Source: Acidobacteriaceae bacterium
GTDB lineage: Bacteria > Acidobacteriota > Terriglobia > Bryobacterales > Bryobacteraceae
Assembly (NCBI GenBank): GCA_019240405.1
Contig: JAFAYL010000013.1
Location: 186,001 to 250,000 of the forward strand
DNA length: 64,000 nt
Direction: 5' to 3'
The notes beneath the pieces are model-generated. The model worked only from the letters and a program-made list of their open reading frames with translations. It was not told the origin of the DNA and did not search any database. This document shows positions 26,879-35,640 of this stretch, in pieces. How positions within the stretch are numbered: position 1 is the stretch's first letter; every line of letters starts with the position of its first letter. The position numbers and the translations under genes are program-made.

Positions 26879-29659
26879 TCACTTCCATTCTGGATTCTTT
26901 CCAGCGCTTACAAGATTCGCCAGAATCCGAAACGCACCGGGAACACCCGAAGGCAGTTGCCGGTAAAGCGCGAAGGCATCATAAATATATATTCCCTTCC
27001 CATATCGAGCCACAAGCAGACCTCCGCGCTGCGGATCCTGCCCCGGATCGTGCGTTTCCACTAACGCTTTATAACGCGGATCCCAGGTCTCCATAAACCC
27101 GTGTCCTCGCTCTTCTTCCCAGCCGAGAAAATCGGATTCCGTAATCTGGTTCGGCCATTTCAGAATGGGATTAGAAACATCGACAATCTTCACAGCCGAC
27201 CTCTCGTCCACAACTTTTTGCGGATTCTGTCCCAAACTGAACGGATACGGCCCGTAACCCTGCTCGAAGTTCTGAAGGTTATATTGCACGAGCAGCACGC
27301 CTCCATTCTTCACATAATCGAGCAAGCGCGCATTCGCCGTTCGCAGTTCCGAATTCACCGCGTACGCTCGCACGCCTAGCACAATCGCATCGTAATCTTT
27401 GAGATTGGCGTCTTCGACGTCATCGGCTGAAAGAATCTTCATGTTCAGGCCCAGATCTTCCAGCGCGCGTGGAACGTCATCCCCTGTACCGGGTACGAAT
27501 CCGATGCGCAGACCGGATGGAGTCTTTACATCCACTCCGACTGCTTTGTAAGTTGCCGGGCGGTAGTAAGGATATGGAATTAAGCCTGGATAGCCCACCA
27601 GCCGGTACCCCTCTTCGTACTGCTTGCCTTTGTATTCCGCGATGGCCCTGATGTCGTAATTCTTTGGTTCGATTGATCGCGGCGTCACATCGAAAGTCAA
27701 GGTCTGCGTCTCGTCGCTGTCCAGCGAGAATGGATGCTCGGCCGGGATCGCCATCCATTTCGGCGGAAGGCTTAGACGGAGCCTGCCGTCAACATGTCCT
27801 TTCACATTGCTGTGAAGGATGCAGGAGAACGAAAACGAGCGCGCCGTAAGAGGAACCGCGCCAGCCGCCGGCGTGACGGACACCGAAATTGCCGGCCCCA
27901 TTAAGAGCGGCTCTGTTTGCAACCCGACGTGTTCGATGCGTTGCACACTTTGGACCACTTGCCGAATCTCTAATCCGGTTCCTTGATATGTAATTCGCGC
28001 GATCGCCTCCAGCGGATACGGCGCGAACGACAGATTGCGGTAGCGCCCATCGGTCAGATCATAATAAGGCTGCTCCTGGTCGGGCCGGCGGAAATACGGT
28101 TTCGTGAGTTGCGCATCGGCAGGCGCGGTAATCGCGAACTTCAACCGGAGATCAGTGCCTGCCGCTAGCGTTGGGCTCGGCGAGCTATCAGGACGAATCT
28201 TCCAGTCGTGTCCATCGGATGCGCGAACATCGATGCTTTCAATGTTCAAGGACCCAGGGCCCTGATTGAACAAATGTGCGTGGACCCCGAAAGATTGACC
28301 CGGAATTGCGATTCGGAAGGTGACCTGCGGTCCAGCAAAGCGAGCAAAAGGTCCAGTTGGCTCCTTCTCGGGCGCGATTATCGCTTCAAAAGTGATCCCG
28401 AGGGCCTCAAGCAGCGCTTCTTGAAACTGATGTTCCTTTACGCCGAGCTCGAACGCGACATCACCTTTTCCGGGTTCCTGTAAATCGCTTTGGCGAACAC
28501 GCTCGAGTAATGATCGAGTTGCTTTCAAGCCCTCCGCTAAAATCGGCGCAATGGCGGCCGGATCGTCGGCTCTGTAGCGAGTACATGCATCACCAGACAG
28601 GTTGGAGATGTGCTCGAGTCCTTCCTTGAGGAACGGCGACTCGCCTTTCGCCAGCGCCGCAATTCCTTTCAATGAAACGTCGATTCCGTCGTAGAATGAG
28701 CTCTCTTTTTCGCCAACTCTAACGTGCGACCCATAGCGGTGATAAGGAGCCTTGTACGGAGCCGGCGTTGGAATAGTCCCGCCTCCATTCTGGCTTTTTT
28801 GGTGACCCCATCCTTCGCGCCCAATCTGAAGAAATGTCAAGCCTGCGGCTGCGTCTCGTGTGCCTTCCAGTATCTCGACGTTTGCTGCGGGCTTCGCATT
28901 GATCCACGTCTGATTCACGTAGTCGAAGAAACGCACCGGCACATATTTGTCGGTCGCGTAATCATAGATGCCCTCTTTGGTGGTCTCAAAAAAAGGCACG
29001 CGAGCGTAGACCTTAAGCGGTGTCCATGGCCGTAAGCCTTCCCGGATCTGCTCAGGGAACCGGTTCGGATCGCCCGCCGCAAGAAACACCTCTTGCGCCA
29101 TTTGTCCGGCAACCTGATGATTGCCATGGCCGTCAGTGGGCGCTCCGGCGAACACGGAGGTGATGATCAGAGGCCGAGTCATTCTCACGACGCGCACTAC
29201 ATCGGAAAGCACTCGATCGTGACCCCATTGTTCGAGTGCTTCCTCACGCGTTTTCGAAAATCCGTAATCGATCACCCGCCCCCAGTATTGATCGACGCCG
29301 TAATATCGGTCTGAAGCGAGCAGCTCTTGGGTCCGCACGAGGCCAAGGGCGTCGTAGAGATCCTGAGACATGACGTTCTGGCCGCCTTCACCACGGTTGA
29401 GCGTCATTAGCACGGCTCGTGCGCCCAGGCCGCGAGTCTGGTAAGCCAGCATTCCGCCGTCTTCATCGTCGGGATGCGCTACGATCATCAGAATGCTGGC
29501 ACGCGTGCGAATCGCCGCAAGCCACCGCGATAAGTCCGCTGCGCCTCGGTTCACATCGACCGGCACGGTATCGTTATTCGCCGAGATGGCTGCTCCGGCA
29601 ATCAACAGAGCCGCAAAAAGGAATCCGGATCTCAACGCAAGATTCGTTTTGGCTTTCAT
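26879..29659 (-). CDS. Large secreted PIG-L family deacetylase with C-terminal GATase-like domain
   Basis: A multi-domain exported protein of about 926 residues (ATG 29659; a GTG at 29674 would add five). After a signal peptide, the PIG-L/LmbE zinc deacetylase domain spans about residues 50-300, with AHPDDED and the distal histidines in DGHGNHQVAGQM. A central stretch (about 430-690) contains NEW3-like beta-sandwich strands. The C-terminal 200 residues resemble a class-I glutamine-amidotransferase-like/ThuA fold (DYDAIVLGVRAYAVNSEL, YVKNGGVLLVQYNLQNFEQG, GLLVARYGKGIYIYDAFALY), with no clear catalytic Cys. PIG-L domains remove N-acetyl from GlcNAc-type sugars. It follows a small gene by about 23 bases. 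Confidence 0.85.
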   Translation of the reverse strand: MKAKTNLALRSGFLFAALLIAGAAISANNDTVPVDVNRGAADLSRWLAAIRTRASILMIVAHPDDEDGGMLAYQTRGLGARAVLMTLNRGEGGQNVMSQDLYDALGLVRTQELLASDRYYGVDQYWGRVIDYGFSKTREEALEQWGHDRVLSDVVRVVRMTRPLIITSVFAGAPTDGHGNHQVAGQMAQEVFLAAGDPNRFPEQIREGLRPWTPLKVYARVPFFETTKEGIYDYATDKYVPVRFFDYVNQTWINAKPAANVEILEGTRDAAAGLTFLQIGREGWGHQKSQNGGGTIPTPAPYKAPYHRYGSHVRVGEKESSFYDGIDVSLKGIAALAKGESPFLKEGLEHISNLSGDACTRYRADDPAAIAPILAEGLKATRSLLERVRQSDLQEPGKGDVAFELGVKEHQFQEALLEALGITFEAIIAPEKEPTGPFARFAGPQVTFRIAIPGQSFGVHAHLFNQGPGSLNIESIDVRASDGHDWKIRPDSSPSPTLAAGTDLRLKFAITAPADAQLTKPYFRRPDQEQPYYDLTDGRYRNLSFAPYPLEAIARITYQGTGLEIRQVVQSVQRIEHVGLQTEPLLMGPAISVSVTPAAGAVPLTARSFSFSCILHSNVKGHVDGRLRLSLPPKWMAIPAEHPFSLDSDETQTLTFDVTPRSIEPKNYDIRAIAEYKGKQYEEGYRLVGYPGLIPYPYYRPATYKAVGVDVKTPSGLRIGFVPGTGDDVPRALEDLGLNMKILSADDVEDANLKDYDAIVLGVRAYAVNSELRTANARLLDYVKNGGVLLVQYNLQNFEQGYGPYPFSLGQNPQKVVDERSAVKIVDVSNPILKWPNQITESDFLGWEEERGHGFMETWDPRYKALVETHDPGQDPQRGGLLVARYGKGIYIYDAFALYRQLPSGVPGAFRILANLVSAGKNPEWK

Positions 29660-29682
29660 CCGTGACTTCAGCACGCTATCCG

Positions 29683-29892
29683 CTATGCGAGCGGCAATCC
29701 GTGTTCTTCTAGCGTGCCCCTCACCTCGGGAGGCGTAAGCCGTGATGCATCGTACTCGACGAACAATTCATCCCCTGAGGGCTGCACGCGCGCCACGAAG
29801 AAGCCGTACACGGCATGAATGCGCGAGATCTGCTCGAAGTCGTGATCAGTCAGGCTGCGCGCCAGCTTGAACGTGACGTCCACCTTCGTCAT
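29683..29892 (-). CDS. Small HMA-like-fold hypothetical protein
   Basis: A 69-residue protein from ATG 29892. The sequence (VTFKLARSLTDHDFEQISRI, then HAVYGFFVARVQPSGDELFVEYDASRLTPPEV and EEHGLPL) has the beta-alpha-beta-beta-alpha-beta rhythm of HMA-like ferredoxin folds but lacks the CxxC metal motif. It sits between two co-directional genes with short gaps (76 and 23 bases), so it is probably part of the run 31555 to 24937. No function can be assigned. Confidence 0.6.
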   Translation of the reverse strand: MTKVDVTFKLARSLTDHDFEQISRIHAVYGFFVARVQPSGDELFVEYDASRLTPPEVRGTLEEHGLPLA

Positions 29893-29968
29893 CGCGATTC
29901 AGAATAGCATTTGACGGCGCATAGAGTGTGATCGTGCGATGTCTATCCAAGGTGCGTCGCCGAGAGCA

Positions 29969-31555
29969 TCAGTGCGCTAGGATTTCCGTCAAGACACGTC
30001 CGGATGAGCCGCTCGGCGTTTCGATATCAAGGATGGCGGCCAGAGTGGGGGCTATGTCGTTCACCTCGATTTGTTCGTCATAGCGGCCGGGTTTGACACC
30101 CGGTCCCATGAAGAGAACAGGAACATGGCGGTCGTAATTGTAAGGCGAGAAATGCGAGGTCCCGTGGGTGCCGGGCAGGTAGTTGGGCTCGATTACGACG
30201 AAGATGTCGCCGCTGCGAGGCGGATAATAGCCGTTCATTTCGGCGCGTGCGATGAAATCGCCAGAGAGACCAGAGTCGAGCTGGTCGCGAGTGTAGACAC
30301 GGGCAACGTGCAGCTCCGGAGCGGATAGCAAAGCGTCTCGAGCGTTGTCATAAACTTCTTTCTCCGTAACGCGGTTTCCGGTAGAAGTTTTGAACGCTTC
30401 GATCGCATGCCGATTCAGGTATAAACTTGTTTCTTCGGCTGGAATTAGCCAATCGGCTGGACCAAACCGTTTGGTTAAGACATCCCGCACGACTGTTTCC
30501 GGATTTGTTGGGACATAACCGCCGGGCATTTTTCGCTCTTTATCGACAGCCGGTAAAGGAGCTACGCCATGATCGGCAGAAAGAACGATTACTACATTTT
30601 GTAGTCCCACCTGCTTATCAATTGCGGCGAAGAGCTTACCGAGCTGCTGATCGGTGCGGATTGCCATATCGCGGACTTCGGGCGCATCCGGCCCGACCGC
30701 GTGGCCGATGTAGTCGTTCGAGGAGAAAGAAATCGTCAGCAGATCGGTCGGCCCGCGCTGGCCGAGCTTTTCGCCGGTGATTGCCTGTTCGGCGAATTGC
30801 TCAATTAGCTCGTTGCCCCACGGACTCGCGGGAAGCCTCTCGTAAGGCGCTTTAGTTGTTCCATGAAAATTCCAGTTGGGAAAGCCCGGCCACTTTTGAT
30901 CGATGTACTTCGCGGGGAGTTTGCGGTTATTAAATAAGCTCGCCCATGATGGAAGCTGATTCGTATAAAAGCTGCTCGTGATGAAATTTCCGCTGGCGTC
31001 GTCGAACCAATAAGCGGCGGCTGCGCGATGACCGGACGGCAGAATCGCACCCCGGGCTTTGATGGAAACACCGATGACTTTAGAATCTTCGCGCGCGTTG
31101 CGAAGCTCGTCGCCAATCGTACTGACCAGGAGACGCCTTGGGGAGGCGGGATCAGAATCGGTACATTTGGGCCCTTTTTCGGGGCTTGGAGCACCCACGT
31201 TGACTGCCTCCCAATCGCAAACGCTGGTGACAATTTTCGCTTCGGCGCGCTCGTACCAAGAGTTGCCAATTATCCCGCTTACGGCAGGCATTGCTCCTGA
31301 CATGAATATGCTGTGGCCGACGGCGGTAACGGTCGGGACCTGAGTGTAGAAGGCGTTGGTGAAATCGGCGCCGCGGGTGATGAGCTGATTGAGGCCGCCG
31401 TGGTAGTCGCTCCGAAAACGCGTCAGGTAATCGTAACGGAATTGATCGATGATGATGGCAACGATTAGTTTCGGGCGGGCGATCGCGGTGAATGAAGTAC
31501 TCGCCAGGAAAGAAAGCAGTATCGCGGCTAAGATGGTGAAGCGACGGGCGGACAT
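29969..31555 (-). CDS. Exported alkaline phosphatase, PafA-like
   Basis: A 528-residue alkaline-phosphatase-superfamily enzyme with signal peptide (residues 1-26). Metal and nucleophile sites resemble PafA-type monoesterases: D37 in AIIIDQFRYDYL, Thr77 in VPTVTAVGHSIFMSG as the probable nucleophile, FSSNDYIGHAVGPDAPEV, LSADHGVAPLP and, near the end, GTHGTSHFSPYNYDRHVPVLF. The family releases phosphate from monoesters, often under phosphate starvation. Among the minus-strand run it is the first gene. Confidence 0.88.
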   Translation of the reverse strand: MSARRFTILAAILLSFLASTSFTAIARPKLIVAIIIDQFRYDYLTRFRSDYHGGLNQLITRGADFTNAFYTQVPTVTAVGHSIFMSGAMPAVSGIIGNSWYERAEAKIVTSVCDWEAVNVGAPSPEKGPKCTDSDPASPRRLLVSTIGDELRNAREDSKVIGVSIKARGAILPSGHRAAAAYWFDDASGNFITSSFYTNQLPSWASLFNNRKLPAKYIDQKWPGFPNWNFHGTTKAPYERLPASPWGNELIEQFAEQAITGEKLGQRGPTDLLTISFSSNDYIGHAVGPDAPEVRDMAIRTDQQLGKLFAAIDKQVGLQNVVIVLSADHGVAPLPAVDKERKMPGGYVPTNPETVVRDVLTKRFGPADWLIPAEETSLYLNRHAIEAFKTSTGNRVTEKEVYDNARDALLSAPELHVARVYTRDQLDSGLSGDFIARAEMNGYYPPRSGDIFVVIEPNYLPGTHGTSHFSPYNYDRHVPVLFMGPGVKPGRYDEQIEVNDIAPTLAAILDIETPSGSSGRVLTEILAH

Positions 31556-31703
31556 GCGGGCAGATTAGCAGAGGTAGCCGAGGCGAGCTCAGTTCGCGCT
31601 GATAAGAAGAGCGATACAGGCTCGGACTGTATTCTGAACCTCCTTGGGTGCTGCGCCTGGATGCTTCGCGTGGCTGGTTTTCAAATCGTGGTGGAATATT
31701 GGT

Positions 31704-31949
31704 ATGGCAATCGAGATCAAGCGGTGCTTCTTTTGAAGCGATATCAAAGCGGAGGCCGTGAGCCTCAAGAACCATATTGGACGTGAATTGCACGTACCGA
31801 TTCGGTTACGCATGGGCGCGCCTGGGGGGTTGGACGTTTTCGTAGACGGCGAAGAAATTTACTCGAAGAAAAAAACAGGACGTCTGCCGACAGCCGCTGA
31901 ACTGATCAACTTGATTCGCGGGAAACTCCCTGGGGCCATCAGTGTTTAA
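31704..31949 (+). CDS. Candidate SelW/Rdx-like selenoprotein with in-frame UGA
   Basis: Reading from ATG 31704 gives MAIEIKRCFF, then TGA at 31734-31736, then 70 more codons to TAA at 31947. If UGA is selenocysteine the product has 81 residues with C8-F-F-U11, the C-x-x-U redox motif of SelW/Rdx proteins. The part after the UGA matches the family: APGGLDVFVDGEEIYSKKKT, then GRLPTAAELINLIRG. These thioredoxin-like-fold proteins usually carry CxxC or CxxU right after the first strand, which is exactly where the UGA falls. A hairpin downstream fits a bacterial SECIS. Its last 11 bases overlap the convergent YprB-like gene. A conventional gene caller would report only 31758-31949 from a GTG. A nonsense-mutated Cys pseudogene is the main alternative. 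Confidence 0.72.
31737..31781 (+). promoter_or_regulatory. Candidate bacterial SECIS hairpin
   Basis: Immediately after the UGA. Upper stem GAGGC (31752-31756) pairs with GCCTC (31762-31766) around the loop CGTGA, which has a G at its second position as expected for bSECIS. Twenty bases separate the UGA from the loop, within the usual 16-37. A lower stem CGATAT (31739-31744) pairs with ATATTG (31774-31779, one G-U) across a symmetrical 7x7 internal loop. Bacterial SECIS elements lie in the coding region like this and bind SelB. Confidence 0.55.
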
Positions 31950-33240
31950 GGGGATGCGATGACTTCGCACGCCGTGCTTTGGGCTTGGCCAACCGTTTTT
32001 CTAAACGGGTTCTCCGGTGGAGGAGCGAGGAAGATGGCCGGGCAGCGAGTGCTTTGTTCGTAAATTCGAGCGCAAGAGCGAAATCGTTCTCCTCGTGTTC
32101 GTAGTGTTTAGCGAGTTCCTCGAGCGCGCGAAATCGAAAGGGATTTGTACAGCTCACCAGCTCTGTAAAGACGCGAACGGAAGCAGCGTGGCAGCCGAGT
32201 TTCTTTTCAATTAACGCGACATCCCACAGCGCTCGAAATAGCAAAGCGTCGGGAAGGCCTGTGTCAATGGAGCGCTTCAAGAGTCCGAGCGCTTGCTCAG
32301 GTTGATCGGTCGCGAGCAACCAGCGAGCGATCCCGGCCAAGTCCTCACCCCGTTTCACGCCTATTTGGGCCAGTGCCTGAAAATCAGTGGCGCGGAACGC
32401 GGTAGGGACGATAGCGGTTAAGCAGGCGAGGGTCAAGATGTCCATTGCGTTGTGATGGAAAATCGGCACCAAACGGCGGGCTTCGTGAGAGCGCAAGTAT
32501 TCGAAATAGACGTAGGGGATCAGGTCGCCAGGCAAATCGCCGTCCCGGTAGTAGCCGAGAATTTCCCGCTCGAGCTGGATCAGGCGACAGCTTTCGCCAC
32601 GAAGCTTCCACAGCCGACGCGCTCCGTAGAGCAGGTCGAGGTGTTGGAGTCTTAGAAACGGATGTGGTTGCCGGCCGAGCGTGTAGCGTGTCTCGAGCAG
32701 CGGTTGGTCATAGGTTTTTCCGTTGTAGGTGATTAAAACGTCGAACTCGTTCAAATGGGCCTCGAGAGCAGCCAGTGTGCTGCACTCTTCGGTGTAGTGG
32801 CGCATGAAAAACTGGCGCACGCGGAAACCCTCGCGCGTGATACGACCCACGCCGATCAAGAAAGCATACGCGCTACCGCCCGTACTCATCAAACCGGTTG
32901 TTTCGGTGTCGAGAAACGCCCAACGCTCAGGCGCTACAGGGCGAATTTCGCCGGGTCCTAATACATCTAGCAAGTCGTGAGCTAGATAAGCCAAGGCACC
33001 CACATCCGCAGAACCGTGAGGCCGATGTGAGGGAAACAGGCGTTCGGTTTGGAAGTGCGGCCCGAATTCGTTGCTTACGATTTGGCCTGTCGACCACTCC
33101 TCGATAAAGGAGCGCGGACTTTGTAAATGAGGAAGCAGATTTTCGGAGCGCCTTGGTTGTGTGGAAAAGCTCGAAAATCTAGCGTTGATCAACGCTATTC
33201 GTTCCTTTAAACGTCCGAGTTGTTCCTGCGGATCCAGCAA
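31939..33240 (-). CDS. YprB-like ribonuclease-H-fold exonuclease with TPR tail
   Basis: A 433-residue protein with a DEDD-type RNase-H-like domain (about residues 105-275): FLDTETTGL (first acidic pair), LITYNGKTYDQPLLETR, LDLLYGARRLWK and the final HHNAMDILTLACL. Residues 300-420 are TPR-like helices (LARWLLATDQPEQALGLLKR, ELAKHYEHEENDFALALEFTNKALAA). The family is known from B. subtilis YprB and is predicted to be a nuclease; substrate unknown. The basic C-terminus overlaps the selenoprotein candidate's 3' end by 11 bases. Confidence 0.87.
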   Translation of the reverse strand: MLDPQEQLGRLKERIALINARFSSFSTQPRRSENLLPHLQSPRSFIEEWSTGQIVSNEFGPHFQTERLFPSHRPHGSADVGALAYLAHDLLDVLGPGEIRPVAPERWAFLDTETTGLMSTGGSAYAFLIGVGRITREGFRVRQFFMRHYTEECSTLAALEAHLNEFDVLITYNGKTYDQPLLETRYTLGRQPHPFLRLQHLDLLYGARRLWKLRGESCRLIQLEREILGYYRDGDLPGDLIPYVYFEYLRSHEARRLVPIFHHNAMDILTLACLTAIVPTAFRATDFQALAQIGVKRGEDLAGIARWLLATDQPEQALGLLKRSIDTGLPDALLFRALWDVALIEKKLGCHAASVRVFTELVSCTNPFRFRALEELAKHYEHEENDFALALEFTNKALAARPSSSLLHRRTRLEKRLAKPKARRAKSSHPLKH

Positions 33241-33315
33241 GTAGGGTTCGCCTTTTATTTGCCCAGTATAGCGGTATTTGGAATTGCTTGCAGCAGCCTT
33301 CTACGATGGTTCTGA

Positions 33316-35169
33316 ATGTCTTATCACCTTCTGTGGCTGTTCGTTGTCGCATATCCGGGCGGACTATTCGCGGGGCAGGATTTCGACGTTGCAGCTCATT
33401 ACAGCAAGCAGGAGTATCGGATTCCCATGCGGGACGGGAAACGATTGTGGACAGCAGTCTACGCGCCCAAAGATGGATCTCAAAGGTATCCGATTCTTAT
33501 GACGCGGACTCCGTATGGGGTCATGCCGTATGGAGCCAATGCTTATCCGAAGCGGATCGGGCCGTCGCGAAAGTTTGCAGAAGACAGATTCATTTTCGTT
33601 TATCAGGATGTGCGGGGCCGCTTCATGTCGGAAGGGGAATGGCGCGAGATGACACCGGAGAAGGATGTAAAGCGCGGACCCAATGACGTGGATGAGAGCT
33701 CGGATACCCACGACACAATTGAGTGGCTGGTTCGGAACGTGCCGAATAACAACGGGAAGGTAGGCTTACTCGGAACGTCTTACCCGGGTTTTTATACAAG
33801 CGCAGGAATGATTGATGCGCATCCGGCGTTGGTGGCAGCTTCGCCACAAGCACCGGTTGCAGATTTGTACATGGGTGACGATGCCTTTCATAACGGGGCG
33901 TTCTTTCTGATTGCCAACTTCAGCTTCTACACTTTTTTCGGCAAGCAAGATAATCCCGAGATGCCTCGAAAAGAAAAGCGGTTCGATTACGGAACCAAAG
34001 ATGGCTATAAGTTCTACCTCGATATGGGGCCATTGATCAATGCTGACGAGAAACATTTCAGGTTCAAAAATCCGTACTGGACTGACATCATCAGCCATCC
34101 GAATTACGACGAGTTTTGGAAGGCGCGAAATATACTTCCGCACTTGAAGAACATTAAACCGGCAGTTTTGGTCGTCGGAGGGTGGTTCGACGCCGAGGAC
34201 CTCTCGGGAACACTGAAAACGTATCGCGCGATTCAGAACCAATCGTCCGGTATAGACGAGAGGCTCGTAATGGGTCCGTGGGTGCACGGAGGGTGGCAGG
34301 GCGGAACGGGAGAGAAGCTGGGAGACATTGCGTTCGGGTCGAAAACGGCTGAGTTTTTTCGCGATGAGATTGAGTTTCCGTTTTTCCGGCATTTCCTGAA
34401 GGGCGGCGACGATCTGAAGCTGCCGAGGGCCTATGTTTTTGAGACCGGCAAGAACCTGTGGCAAAAGGAAGAGGCTTGGCCACCGCCGGGCGCCTCACCG
34501 GTTCGCTGGTATTTTCGCGCTAACCGAAAATTGTCCGAAGATGTTCCCGATGAGAGCTCTGGCTTTGATGAATATGTGAGCGATCCAGGGAATCCAGTGC
34601 CGTTCTTCGCGAGACCAACTCTCGACATGGCGCAGGAGTACATGGATGCGGATCAGCGCTTTATTGAAGGGCGTGGCGACGTATTGAGCTATAAGAGCGA
34701 GGTTCTGGATGAAGACCTAACGATTGCCGGACCCATATCGGCTCGCCTCTTCGTCTCAACTACAGGTACGGACTCGGATTACGTCGTGAAGGTGATCGAT
34801 GTTCATCCGAAAGGCAGCGGGGGCCCGCTGAGCGGATATGAAGAGCTTGTGCGGGGCGAACCCTTTCGCGGTAAGTTTCGCAATGGCTTCGACCACCCGG
34901 AGCCGTTCCGGCCTGGAGAGGTCGAGCAGATTCGCTTCACAATGCCCGATGTTTATCATTGCTTTTTGAAGGGGCACCGCATTATGGTGCAACTCGAAAG
35001 TTCGTGGTTTCCTTTGGTTGACCGCAATCCGCAAATCTTTACAAATATTCCGACTGCAAAGCCGTCCGATTTTCGGAAAGCAACAGAGCGTGTCTACCGC
35101 TGCAAAGATTGGGCATCTTTTATTGAAGTAAATATGCCACCAAACGCAGAGCGTCAGGGAGGGAGATGA
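33316..35169 (+). CDS. CocE/NonD family X-Pro-peptidase-like hydrolase
   Basis: A 617-residue exported serine hydrolase of the CocE/X-Pro dipeptidyl peptidase (S15) group. After a short signal (to GLFAG) comes the alpha/beta hydrolase domain: YRIPMRDGKRLWTAVYAPKD, RTPYG, IFVYQDVRGRFMSEGEW, DTIEWLVRNVPNNNGKVGLLG, then the nucleophile elbow GTSYPGF. VVGGWFDAED supplies the probable acid and GPWVHGGW the histidine. The C-terminal jelly-roll (about 400-600) is typical (DYVVKVIDVHPKG; GHRIMVQLESSWFPLVDRNPQ). It acts on peptides or esters. Confidence 0.9.
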   Translation: MSYHLLWLFVVAYPGGLFAGQDFDVAAHYSKQEYRIPMRDGKRLWTAVYAPKDGSQRYPILMTRTPYGVMPYGANAYPKRIGPSRKFAEDRFIFVYQDVRGRFMSEGEWREMTPEKDVKRGPNDVDESSDTHDTIEWLVRNVPNNNGKVGLLGTSYPGFYTSAGMIDAHPALVAASPQAPVADLYMGDDAFHNGAFFLIANFSFYTFFGKQDNPEMPRKEKRFDYGTKDGYKFYLDMGPLINADEKHFRFKNPYWTDIISHPNYDEFWKARNILPHLKNIKPAVLVVGGWFDAEDLSGTLKTYRAIQNQSSGIDERLVMGPWVHGGWQGGTGEKLGDIAFGSKTAEFFRDEIEFPFFRHFLKGGDDLKLPRAYVFETGKNLWQKEEAWPPPGASPVRWYFRANRKLSEDVPDESSGFDEYVSDPGNPVPFFARPTLDMAQEYMDADQRFIEGRGDVLSYKSEVLDEDLTIAGPISARLFVSTTGTDSDYVVKVIDVHPKGSGGPLSGYEELVRGEPFRGKFRNGFDHPEPFRPGEVEQIRFTMPDVYHCFLKGHRIMVQLESSWFPLVDRNPQIFTNIPTAKPSDFRKATERVYRCKDWASFIEVNMPPNAERQGGR

Positions 35170-35173
35170 TTTC

Positions 35174-35632
35174 GTGTCTTTAACTCAGCCAGTCAGTGGG
35201 CCCGAGAGAAAGCGGCCCTTTGTTCGCTCGCTGTTACCGTACACAACGGTAGCGATGATTCTTGCGGCTTTGTATGTTGCGTGGACCTTCTATTCGCGAC
35301 ACGAAGCGAATCGCAGAGCTGAAGAGGCGCTCGAAAACAAGCGAGAGGAGGAGAACAAACGAATTGTGGACGAAGTATATGGGTCTGGCGAGATCAAGTT
35401 TACCGATCTGAGCGCCGATGTGGGCGCGCTGTCGCCCGGAGAAACGACGCAGTTGTGTTACGGGGTGCTAAATGCGAAGACGGTAAAGATTGACCCACCA
35501 GTCGCGCAGCTTAAGCCGACATATCACCATTGCTTCGAAGTTGCGCCGAAGAAGACTACAACCTACACCGTCACGGCCGAGGACGGAGCTGGACATTCAA
35601 AAAGCGAATCGCTAACGATTCAGGTGAAATGA
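35174..35632 (+). CDS. Membrane-anchored hypothetical protein with Ig-like domain
   Basis: A 152-residue protein from GTG 35174, four bases behind the CocE-type gene. A single transmembrane helix (LLPYTTVAMILAALYVAWTFY) is followed by a charged coiled segment (HEANRRAEEALENKREEENK) and an Ig-like beta-sandwich (LSPGETTQLCYGVLNAKTVK, then TTTYTVTAEDGAGHSKSESLTIQV) exposed outside the membrane. I do not recognise a named family. Confidence 0.7.
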   Translation: MSLTQPVSGPERKRPFVRSLLPYTTVAMILAALYVAWTFYSRHEANRRAEEALENKREEENKRIVDEVYGSGEIKFTDLSADVGALSPGETTQLCYGVLNAKTVKIDPPVAQLKPTYHHCFEVAPKKTTTYTVTAEDGAGHSKSESLTIQVK

Positions 35633-35640
35633 CAGTATTC

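Noticed and set aside
31758-31949. A 63-residue protein starting at GTG 31758
   Set aside because: This would be an Rdx-like protein without its redox motif; the frame continues upstream through one TGA to an ATG that restores the motif.
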